A stretch of 64,000 nt of DNA from positions 1 through 64,000 of the forward strand of contig NZ_CP111061.1 in the NCBI RefSeq assembly GCF_026250525.1, written 5' to 3'. Shown here one piece after another: positions 1 to 7,606 of the stretch. Both the position numbers and the translations under genes were made by a program. Origin of the DNA: Chondrinema litorale (GTDB taxonomy: Bacteria; Bacteroidota; Bacteroidia; Cytophagales; Flammeovirgaceae). The notes below the pieces were generated by a model. It was not told the origin of the DNA. It did not search any database and was given only the letters and a program-made list of their open reading frames with translations. How positions within the stretch are numbered: the stretch's first letter is position 1; each line of letters opens with the position of its first letter.

Positions 1-1
1 A

Positions 2-751
2 TTTAGTGGAGCAAATGCAATTAATCAAAGCTATACAGCATCTTTATCAGAAACACAGTTGGTGGAGCAATTGCCAGATAGCAAAACAGCTGTTTATTGG
101 GTTTCATCAAATATTAAAAATTATCTCTTATTATTCCATCAAAAAGGTCAGTTGGTATTAGAAGTGGCGTATCCCTGTTACGATGATGTGAAAGATAAAG
201 GCTTGGCAAAACTCAAAGAGATTAATACATCGATGAACATCAACAGTAAAATGCTAGCAAATGCCACAGTAGAAGGCTTATCGGTTAATCAAAAACCAGT
301 TAGTTTCTGGAAAGATCCTTATAAAGGGATTTATAGCACAGGAATAGTACCAATAGTACCAGTACTGAGATTGAAAATTAGAAATACTCCTTTTGAAAAT
401 GGCACAATTGGAGAGGCACGAGCGAAAGGGGGAGACGACTATTATTTTTATAAAGGAGACAAAGGACAAGTTTGGTTTACTACCAAATTGGAAGATACTG
501 AACTAACATCAGAAGCATACTTTAGCGAAGATAAAAGCCCAGTTTTTTACGAGTACAAATATTTGTCTGAAACACGCAAAGTATATATTACCCAGAAAGA
601 AGAAAATGGTAACGTAATCGGAAAAGCAGAAACCTATTATAGAGATAATCGGACTTTACATTTTGAATACGAATATCCGGTGGGAGATACGCAAGCAGAA
701 AAATATTTAAAAGATATGTTTGAGCATATCCGTATTTCAGCGTTTTTGTAG
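2..751 (+). CDS. Hypothetical protein, 5'-truncated by window edge
   Basis: The frame is open from base 2, so the N-terminus lies outside the window. The first start-like codon inside is a TTG at 59, which is not convincing as the true start. About 249 codons are visible. The protein is soluble-looking, rich in aromatic and charged residues, and has no motif I recognise. It lies on the same strand as the glycan-degradation genes that follow, with 133 bases to the next start. That makes membership of the same locus possible but unproven. Function unknown. Confidence 0.7.
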   Translation, partial: FSGANAINQSYTASLSETQLVEQLPDSKTAVYWVSSNIKNYLLLFHQKGQLVLEVAYPCYDDVKDKGLAKLKEINTSMNINSKMLANATVEGLSVNQKPVSFWKDPYKGIYSTGIVPIVPVLRLKIRNTPFENGTIGEARAKGGDDYYFYKGDKGQVWFTTKLEDTELTSEAYFSEDKSPVFYEYKYLSETRKVYITQKEENGNVIGKAETYYRDNRTLHFEYEYPVGDTQAEKYLKDMFEHIRISAFL

Positions 752-884
752 AGAAGAAAACAAGCACCAAACAGCACAGGGCAGGCCAGTGTTTTTTAGA
801 GATCAAGGGTTAAAAGCAGTAGATTTATATTATTCAATTAGCCATGCAGCACGCAAGCTGTATGAATTATAAATCTCACTGAAT

Positions 885-2351
885 ATGAAAATAAAACTAA
901 CAACTCTATTCATAGCCCTTCTTTTCAACCCTGTTTTTCTATTTGCTCAGTATAAGTTGATCAATAAGATTCCTTCCGAAGTGGATTTCTCCAAGCATCT
1001 TCGCGATTGGGATGGTTTCGGCTTTAATTATGTTGAAACCGCGCAAACTTCAGTCTATGCCGCAGAACCGCAAGAGTATGGCGGTTTTAGTTTGTTAGAT
1101 GAAAAAGAAAAATCGGAGATAATCGATCTGGTTTTTGGTGAAGATGGTTTAAAAGTCTCTTTGCTAAAAATGTTTTTAGACCCTTGGCATCAAGCTTCAC
1201 CAGATGCTGAATTTAAGCACGAATGGTCTGCAAAGTATATGTTGGAATTTGCAGAGAAGGGATTTGCGACAACAACATCTAGAGAGGGTGATCTCACGAT
1301 TATTACGACGCTATATGGTCCACCAGCTTGGGCGACACAGCAAAAGTTTTTTGGCGGTAGAGACCTCGATCCCGAAATGAAAGAAGCGTTAGCGGCATAT
1401 ATGATCGATTGGGCACGCTTCCTCAAAAAAGAAAAGAAACTTCCTTTAAAATACCTTTCGTTGCACAACGAGGGCGAAGATTGGGAACGCTGGCCGCAAG
1501 ATGGTTCCGGGGAAGGTTTTTTCGACTACAACATGTTTTGGCCGCATGAGCAAGTAAACGATTTTCTAAAGTTTATGCCTGCTATGATGAAAGAAGCAGG
1601 TTTAGAAGATGTATACTTAACCAATGGAGAGCCTTCTAACTGGTTTCGTTTTAGTGCTTGGGGTTGTGCTGCTGGTTTGCTAGACGATAAAGAAGCCCTC
1701 AACAACATGGGTATTATCACTTCTCATGGCTTTTATGGCGACTTGAGTATGCAACGCTGGTATGGCAATCATAATAGTTCAGGGATTGATATGCTTCGAG
1801 AGGCCAGACCCGGAATGCATGCTTGGGTAACATCTACCAGTTGGGGCAAAATGGATGTGATGTTTATGAGAGAGATTTACGGAAATATCTATAACTCCAA
1901 AGTAAATGCAATTATCCCATGGGCAGGCATTCAGCGACCTGCAAAATGGGAGGGAGGTGACCCAAACCCCGGAAATGCTTTTAGAGTAAATGAAGATGGC
2001 ACTTACCAAGTGCAAAAAGGTTATTATTTCTACAAACAGGCTTCAAGAGCTGGGCAAGCAGGCATGGCAGTCGCCCGCACTTACTGTATGGACTCACAAG
2101 TACCAGTAATTGCCTTTGCTTCCAATAGCACAAATCATCCAGATGCTTTAATTATCTCCAATTGGTCTTCTAAATGGGACAAAGGGGTGCACATGAAAAT
2201 TAAGGGTACAAATGCTACAAAATTTCACGCTTATCGAACTGGTAGCGGAGAAGAAAACTATAAAGATTTAGGTGTAATCGAATTGGAAGATGGCTACCTA
2301 AACTACAAAGCGCCCATTGGTACAGTAACTACTTTTTTTGCAGAAGACTAA
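885..2351 (+). CDS. GH30-like secreted glycoside hydrolase
   Basis: 488 aa. Residues 1-21 form a signal peptide ending FLFAQ, so the protein is exported. The body resembles clan GH-A family 30 (beta-1,6-galactanase/glucosylceramidase-type (beta/alpha)8 barrel with a C-terminal beta-sandwich). Visible landmarks are DGFGFN near 43-48, YGPPAWA near 144-150, and SLHNEGEDW near 192-200, where N195-E196 fits the acid/base pair of clan A. The expected nucleophile strand appears to be the W314-VTSTSW segment, which has Ser/Thr where a catalytic Glu is usual. The enzyme may therefore be inactive, divergent or misaligned by eye. It leads a same-strand run of carbohydrate enzymes. The fold is likely; the substrate is not known. 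Confidence 0.75.
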   Translation: MKIKLTTLFIALLFNPVFLFAQYKLINKIPSEVDFSKHLRDWDGFGFNYVETAQTSVYAAEPQEYGGFSLLDEKEKSEIIDLVFGEDGLKVSLLKMFLDPWHQASPDAEFKHEWSAKYMLEFAEKGFATTTSREGDLTIITTLYGPPAWATQQKFFGGRDLDPEMKEALAAYMIDWARFLKKEKKLPLKYLSLHNEGEDWERWPQDGSGEGFFDYNMFWPHEQVNDFLKFMPAMMKEAGLEDVYLTNGEPSNWFRFSAWGCAAGLLDDKEALNNMGIITSHGFYGDLSMQRWYGNHNSSGIDMLREARPGMHAWVTSTSWGKMDVMFMREIYGNIYNSKVNAIIPWAGIQRPAKWEGGDPNPGNAFRVNEDGTYQVQKGYYFYKQASRAGQAGMAVARTYCMDSQVPVIAFASNSTNHPDALIISNWSSKWDKGVHMKIKGTNATKFHAYRTGSGEENYKDLGVIELEDGYLNYKAPIGTVTTFFAED

Positions 2352-2387
2352 GATATCATTCCATTAATCAATACAACATCTATTAAA

Positions 2388-3422
2388 ATGAGATTATTCA
2401 CCATCCTTTTTTTATTCCTTATTACACAAAATATACTTTCACTAAATGCACAAACTGCCAGACCTGCTTACAACACAGGCTCTGGCTTTTTTGTGAGTAA
2501 TGGAAATATTTACGATCCAAATGGAGTGGCTTTTACGCCTATGGGTTACAATACTTCGGTTTTCTGGAATGGCAATGAAGCCTGCAAACTAAATAATATG
2601 TCTGAGCACATTCCGAATTCTGGGGCGAATGCGGTGAGAATTATCTCTCAAACTGAAGGAGCTTATGGTTGGAATGCCAATCCTAAGAGCCAACGTGATT
2701 TGGTAGAAAGGGCTGTAAATGCGGGCATTGTACCCATGTTAGAGATGCACAATTCCACTTGTGATAAAGCCGATTTTGAAACCATTACTGAATATTGGAC
2801 ATCTGAGCAGGTGATTAAGATTGGCAACGATTTTGAAAAATACCTTTGGGTGAACATTGCCAACGAACACAATTTTGAATCTTCAGAAGCTTGGCGAGAT
2901 AGCTATATTGCCACAATCAAACAGTTTAGAGAAAAAGGCATTAAAAACCTGATTGTGATAGATGCCGGAAAGTTTTGCGGGCAAAATCCAGAAATGTTTA
3001 CAGAGTTTGGCAAAGATGTGTTAGAAGCTGATCCAGAGAAAAATGTGGTATTTTCTATTCATTTGTATGGTTATTGGCAAACCGCAGACAAAAGCTTTAC
3101 AGACTGGACTCCTCCATTTTCAGTGGAAAAAGATTTATCTGCTTTAAAAAATGCCGGTTTACCTATCATAGTTGGAGAGTTCGGTTGGGACAAACCCGCA
3201 GGTTTTGCCGGAAATTACCAAGCTGAAAAAATACTGGAAGTTTGTAAGCAAAATAGAATCGGTTGGTATTTCTGGGCTTTTTTTGATGGAGCAGAAAAAC
3301 CTTATTACTCCATTTTAAAAGAGGTATGTGGAGGAATTGAGAATACCAACCTCACCGATGCGGGCAAGTTTATCATTCCTTACGTTCAGAAGAATGCGCA
3401 AAAAGCATCTGTATTTAATTAG
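2388..3422 (+). CDS. GH5 (subfamily 8-like) endo-beta-mannanase-type glycoside hydrolase
   Basis: 344 aa with a signal peptide (residues 1-21, ending LNAQ). The sequence follows bacterial GH5_8 mannanases closely in order of motifs: GANAVRI near 79-85, WVNIANEH near 154-161 with E160 as acid/base, VFSIHLYGYW near 221-230, and IIVGEFGW near 260-267 with E264 as nucleophile. Both catalytic glutamates are present, so an active retaining enzyme on a beta-linked hexan is expected. It starts 36 bases after the GH30-like gene and is probably co-transcribed. GH5_8 members are mostly beta-1,4-mannanases, but specificity inside this locus is not settled by sequence alone. Confidence 0.85.
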   Translation: MRLFTILFLFLITQNILSLNAQTARPAYNTGSGFFVSNGNIYDPNGVAFTPMGYNTSVFWNGNEACKLNNMSEHIPNSGANAVRIISQTEGAYGWNANPKSQRDLVERAVNAGIVPMLEMHNSTCDKADFETITEYWTSEQVIKIGNDFEKYLWVNIANEHNFESSEAWRDSYIATIKQFREKGIKNLIVIDAGKFCGQNPEMFTEFGKDVLEADPEKNVVFSIHLYGYWQTADKSFTDWTPPFSVEKDLSALKNAGLPIIVGEFGWDKPAGFAGNYQAEKILEVCKQNRIGWYFWAFFDGAEKPYYSILKEVCGGIENTNLTDAGKFIIPYVQKNAQKASVFN

Positions 3423-3709
3423 ATTTTTATTGGCCAGTAAGAAACTGCCAATATGCTCATTTTTTTTCAATTATTGCGATTGTGTCGCGTATAAGGAGGT
3501 TTGTAATGATACAATATATTCTATTTGTACTTTAAAATTGATAGAGTAAGTAAGCAATTATCAACATTCACCTGTAACAAATCTATGTCTGTACATAAAA
3601 ATTACGAATTGCGAAATCTGATAAAAAGTAATTTGTAAATTAGAAGAGTAGGTCTTCATAACTTACTATAAAATAAACACTGATTTTTAATCAATAAATC
3701 AAATTAGCT

Positions 3710-4024
3710 ATGTACAGAAATGCTTTTACCATGAAGCTAAAACCGGGCTTCGAAGCGGAATATAAAAAGCGACACGATGAAATATGGCCAGAATTAGAAG
3801 CCATGCTTTCAGAATCGGGAATCAGTGATTACAGCATCTATTTAGATGAAGAAACACTTACGCTTTTTGCCTTTCAAAAAGTGGCTGACCAAGTAAAAGA
3901 AGCACAAATCCCAAACAATCCAATTGTAAAAAAATGGTGGGCGTACATGGCAGACATTATGGAAACCAATCCAGATAATTCACCTGTAACTAAGCCATTG
4001 CGCGAAGTTTTCCACTTGGATTAA
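3710..4024 (+). CDS. rhaM: L-rhamnose mutarotase
   Basis: 104 aa, the normal length for RhaM. The start MYRNAFTMKLKPG, the KRHDEIWPEL segment (the His is the expected catalytic residue) and the C-terminal KKWWAYMADIMETNPDNSP are family signatures. The enzyme interconverts alpha and beta L-rhamnopyranose in the cytoplasm. It therefore reads out rhamnose as a breakdown product of this locus and fits the GH78 rhamnosidase downstream. No signal peptide is visible. It is followed after 40 bases by a GH43-type gene and preceded by a 287-base gap that may hold its promoter. Confidence 0.95.
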   Translation: MYRNAFTMKLKPGFEAEYKKRHDEIWPELEAMLSESGISDYSIYLDEETLTLFAFQKVADQVKEAQIPNNPIVKKWWAYMADIMETNPDNSPVTKPLREVFHLD

Positions 4025-4064
4025 TTGAAATACCTTATTATCAAATTATATAAAACTACCTATT

Positions 4065-5102
4065 GTGCCTTCTGAATCTATTAAATTTAAACCCTTTTTA
4101 ATTGTAGCCATCCTATTACTAAATATTCCTCTGTTTTTACAAGCACAGGATAAAGTAAGGCTGGCAGATAAGCCGCTTTTTAGAGACCCCGTTTATGATG
4201 GAGCCGCAGATCCCACGATTATTTGGAATAGAAAAGAGAATCGTTGGTTTATGTTTTACACCAATCGCAGAGCCAATGAAGAACAGCTAGATGGTGTAAG
4301 TTGGGTACACGGAACCCGAATTGGCATTGCCGAATCTTTAGACGGAGGTGCTACTTGGCAATACCGCGATACTTGCGATATTCAATATAGAATGGAAGGT
4401 TATACCCACTGGGCACCAGAGGTAATTGAGCACAAAGGAAATTACCATATGTATCTCACTTATGTGCCGGGTGTATTTAATGAGTGGGGGCATCCTCGCT
4501 GGATTGTACATCTTACTAGTAAAAACATGATTAACTGGAAATTTGAATCTAAGTTAGAATTAGCTTCAGATAGGTGTATAGATGCTTGCGTATTTAGATT
4601 GCCAGATGGTAAATGGCGGATGTATTATAACAATGAGCGAGATGGCAAATCGATGTATTATGCAGACAGCAACGATTTATACAATTGGAAAGATAGTGGT
4701 AAAAAAGTAGTTGGAGATAGGGGAGAGGGACCTGTTGTGTTTAGGTGGATGAATAAAAATTGGATGCTCTGCGATGCATGGGATGGCTTAAGTGTGTTCT
4801 CTTCTGACGATTTAATTAACTGGCAACGACAAGGAAATAATATTTTACAAAAACCCGGTAAAGGCAAAGACGATAAAGTAATGGGCGGGCATCCGGGAGT
4901 AGTGGTACATGGAGATAAAGCCTTTGTCTTCTATTTTACACATCCCGGTAGAGTACCAGATAATAAAAGGGTAGATAATTACAGAACAAGACGAAGCTCA
5001 ATTCAAGTAGCACAGTTGGAATATACCGATGGTAAAATTACCTGCGATAGAGATAAGCCTGTTTACATTAATTTGAGCGAACCTGATAAGAAAAATAATT
5101 AA
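4065..5102 (+). CDS. GH43-like five-bladed beta-propeller glycosidase, secreted
   Basis: 345 aa. The start is a GTG only 40 bases after rhaM. A signal peptide covers about residues 1-28 and ends LQAQ. Repeated propeller strands are visible: ADPTIIWNRKENRWFMFYT, APEVIEHKGNYHMYLTY, DACVFRLPDGKWRMYYNN, EGPVVFRWMNKNWMLCDAW and GGHPGVVVHGDKAFVFYF. The Asp in ADPT, the Asp in DACVF and the Glu in EGPVV are candidates for the three catalytic acids of the GH43/32/68/117 group. Exact family and substrate (xylose, arabinose or anhydro-sugar) cannot be fixed by eye. It is probably the last gene of a rhaM-containing transcript, since a strong terminator follows. Confidence 0.75.
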   Translation: MPSESIKFKPFLIVAILLLNIPLFLQAQDKVRLADKPLFRDPVYDGAADPTIIWNRKENRWFMFYTNRRANEEQLDGVSWVHGTRIGIAESLDGGATWQYRDTCDIQYRMEGYTHWAPEVIEHKGNYHMYLTYVPGVFNEWGHPRWIVHLTSKNMINWKFESKLELASDRCIDACVFRLPDGKWRMYYNNERDGKSMYYADSNDLYNWKDSGKKVVGDRGEGPVVFRWMNKNWMLCDAWDGLSVFSSDDLINWQRQGNNILQKPGKGKDDKVMGGHPGVVVHGDKAFVFYFTHPGRVPDNKRVDNYRTRRSSIQVAQLEYTDGKITCDRDKPVYINLSEPDKKNN

Positions 5103-5109
5103 TATGATC

Positions 5110-5158
5110 AAAAACAATGGTTGCCTTATTTTTATTGAATACGACAACCATTGTTTTT
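5110..5158. terminator. Bidirectional intrinsic terminator
   Basis: A long perfect stem (AAAACAATGGTTG pairing with CAACCATTGTTTT) surrounds a roughly 21-base loop. An A-run lies on the left and a T-run on the right, so it can stop transcription from both sides. It sits between the + strand GH43-like gene and a small minus-strand ORF, as expected for convergent genes. Confidence 0.75.
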
Positions 5159-5214
5159 ATTGAGAATAATCAAAATGCAAGTTTTTATATGAACTTAGCT
5201 TAGCCTCCCTCTTC

Positions 5215-5391
5215 TTAATTTCTATATACATTTTTAATAAATGAGTACTTAAAAATATTGGTCTCAGCAGATAGCTGTAGAGCATATTTTTGTTTTACTT
5301 CGTTTTTAATCTTCTTCAACATTAATTCGAACTTTGTTGTACTTTCAAATCGATCTTTGTCATCTGCAATAATCTTGTAATTGGGTTTCAT
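5215..5391 (-). CDS. Small hypothetical protein (58 aa)
   Basis: ATG at 5389-5391, stop at 5215-5217. The product begins MKPNYKIIADDKDRFES and is basic, lysine-rich and probably helical, with no signal peptide or membrane segment. Support comes from context: it lies in an otherwise empty 470-base gap and converges on a bidirectional terminator placed 57 bases beyond its stop. I do not recognise the family. It could be a small regulator, but nothing in the sequence proves that. Confidence 0.5.
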   Translation of the reverse strand: MKPNYKIIADDKDRFESTTKFELMLKKIKNEVKQKYALQLSAETNIFKYSFIKNVYRN

Positions 5392-5533
5392 GGGCTAATT
5401 AAATAGTTAAATCGATCCTGTTTTAAATAACAAAATAATGGTATTTTATTTAATTTGTAGCTATAATCATTTCCTTTCCAAAAAAATTGGTATTATATGG
5501 TGGTACGCATGGCAGAATAAACAATTAGTATTA

Positions 5534-5541
5534 TAATTTTG
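5534..5541 (+). promoter_or_regulatory. Possible -7 promoter box for the sulfatase gene
   Basis: TAATTTTG matches the Bacteroidota -7 consensus TANNTTTG. No good TTTG -33 box is seen at the right distance. It lies 35 bases before the chosen sulfatase start at 5576, which places transcription initiation near the competing TTG codon at 5546 and so argues against that codon as the start. Confidence 0.4.
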
Positions 5542-5575
5542 CTAATTGCAAGAATCGATTTTTTTAACTGAGATA

Positions 5576-7348
5576 ATGAAAAGAAGATTTATAATTACTT
5601 TACTCACTAACATTTTAATTTTCACAGTCAGTTTGAGTTTTGCTCAAGACTTCGAGCATCCTAATGTCATTTTAATTATTACTGATGATCAGGGTTATGG
5701 TGATTTGGGGTATACAGGCAATCCGCATGTACAAACTCCTGTGATTGATAGTTTTGCTAAAGAGAGTACCCGTTTTAATAATTTTTATGTTTCGCCAGTT
5801 TGTGCTCCTACCCGTTCAAGCCTCATGACGGGCAGATATTCATTAAGAACAGGTGTAAGAGATACATATAATGGTGGTGCAATTATGGCCGCCAACGAAG
5901 TAACAATTGCAGAAATGCTCAAGCAAGCCAATTACAGAACTGGCGCATTTGGCAAATGGCATTTAGGCGATAACTATCCATGCAGGCCAAACGATCAGGG
6001 TTTTGATGAATCGGTTATTCACCTTTCTGGTGGTATGGGGCAAGTCGGCGATTTTACTACTTACTTTAAAGGTGATAGCAGTTATTTCGATCCGGTGCTT
6101 TGGTACAATGGAAAGCAGAAAGCTTATAAAGGTTACTGTTCAGATATCTTTACCCAACAAGCAATTAACTTTATAGAGAAAAATCAACGATCAGGTACGA
6201 GAAATCCTTTTTTCTGTTATTTGGCATTTAATGCGCCACATACCCCTTTACAAGTTCCAGAAGAATATTATAACTTATATAAAGATATAGACCCCTCTCT
6301 TGGTTTTGAAGATAGACGCCAACCGTTTGTAGAGATGTCTGAAAAAGACAAGGAAGATGCCCGAAAGGTTTATGGTATGGTGAGCAACATCGATGATAAT
6401 TTAGGGAAGTTATTTGCTAAACTTGATGAACTCAAAATTGCCAACAATACCCTCATCATTTTTATGACGGATAATGGCCCGCAACAGGTAAGATATATAG
6501 CTGGTTTAAGAGGAAAGAAAGGTGATGTGTATTGTGGAGGTGTTAAGGTACCTTTTTTTCTAAAATATTCAGCTCGTTTCGAAGGTAACAGAGATATCGA
6601 AATTCCGGCAGCGCATTACGATATATTGCCAACACTAGCGCAAATTTGCCATGTAGAAATGCCAATGGATAGAAGTATTGATGGCAAAAGTTTATTGCCT
6701 TTGCTAGAAGGTGAAGAAATTATCTGGGAAAACAGAACTATGTTCTTTTACTGGACACGCAAATACCCTGAGTTATACAACAATATTGCCATGCAAAGCG
6801 GTCCCTATAAACTGGTGGGGCATGCAGATCATAATTCACCCATCACAGATTTTGAGTTGTTTAAATTGGATGATGATCCCTACGAGCAAATGAATATTTT
6901 GGGTGATAATAAAGGTGTTGCGGAAGCACTCAAGTCTGAGTTTGATAGAGTGTATGCGGAGTTGATTACTTCTGAAAATATTAAGAATCCACCGAGAATA
7001 GTTGTAGGCGATCGACATGAAAATCCTTCTGTATTGAATAGAAATGATGCCAGTGGTAGCAGAGGTATTTGGGCACAAGAAGAGATTTATGGCAAATGGA
7101 GAGTTACCATCAACGAAGGTTATTACAACATCAAATTCAAGTTTGTAAACCCTATAGAAGTGGATGGCGATATGTATCTCGAAGCTGGTTCGATGGTTAA
7201 AAAACAGAAAAATGAGAAAATAGACACAGATATTATTGTGATGAAAAATATCTACTTTTCTCAACAAGACTGTGACTTTAAACCATTTTATGAAATTAAT
7301 GGAAGAAACATTTTTCCATTTTATGTAGAGTTTGATAAGGTGAATTAA
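5576..7348 (+). CDS. Secreted type I sulfatase (S1 family)
   Basis: 590 aa from the ATG at 5576; a TTG 30 bases upstream is in frame but would push the signal peptide inward. The signal peptide (1-23) ends SLSFAQ. IITDDQGYGDLG carries the metal-binding Asp pair (D37, D38). The sulfatase signature CAPTRSSLMTG has C76 in CxPxR context, to be converted to formylglycine by a maturase not in this window. GKWHLGD and MTDNGP are further family marks. The last roughly 100 residues after the alkaline-phosphatase fold form an extension. It should remove sulfate esters from the glycan handled by this locus. The exact S1 subfamily cannot be told by eye. Confidence 0.9.
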   Translation: MKRRFIITLLTNILIFTVSLSFAQDFEHPNVILIITDDQGYGDLGYTGNPHVQTPVIDSFAKESTRFNNFYVSPVCAPTRSSLMTGRYSLRTGVRDTYNGGAIMAANEVTIAEMLKQANYRTGAFGKWHLGDNYPCRPNDQGFDESVIHLSGGMGQVGDFTTYFKGDSSYFDPVLWYNGKQKAYKGYCSDIFTQQAINFIEKNQRSGTRNPFFCYLAFNAPHTPLQVPEEYYNLYKDIDPSLGFEDRRQPFVEMSEKDKEDARKVYGMVSNIDDNLGKLFAKLDELKIANNTLIIFMTDNGPQQVRYIAGLRGKKGDVYCGGVKVPFFLKYSARFEGNRDIEIPAAHYDILPTLAQICHVEMPMDRSIDGKSLLPLLEGEEIIWENRTMFFYWTRKYPELYNNIAMQSGPYKLVGHADHNSPITDFELFKLDDDPYEQMNILGDNKGVAEALKSEFDRVYAELITSENIKNPPRIVVGDRHENPSVLNRNDASGSRGIWAQEEIYGKWRVTINEGYYNIKFKFVNPIEVDGDMYLEAGSMVKKQKNEKIDTDIIVMKNIYFSQQDCDFKPFYEINGRNIFPFYVEFDKVN

Positions 7349-7606
7349 AAGAATTCGGCCTATTTGATAGATAAATAGATCAAGTCTTAATATATACTTC
7401 TTTGCAAAGCTCACTAAATAATGGTGCACTATTAAAACAAAGCGATAAGGCCTAAAATAGCTATACTTGGCTATTTCCATATACAGGAGAATTATTTCCT
7501 ACTTGATCTGCAATTGTTGTTGTTTTTAGAATTGAAAGACTAATATTGGATACTTTCATCATTTGCATTAAAAACTCTAAACTGCTTCTAAGGCATTTCA
7601 TACATC

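Noticed and set aside
750..872. Frame reading VFFRDQGLKAVDLYYSISHAARKLYEL after the first gene
   Set aside because: It looks protein-like and lies in a different frame from the preceding gene, so a frameshifted extension or remnant is possible. It is only about 40 codons with no start and no recognised family, so it was not called.
3328..3549. Short + strand open frame overlapping the GH5 end
   Set aside because: Out of frame with the conserved enzyme and without any motif.
6836..7480. Long open frame on the minus strand opposite the sulfatase gene
   Set aside because: It is antisense to a well-supported gene, has no motif and an atypical composition; a shadow of codon bias.
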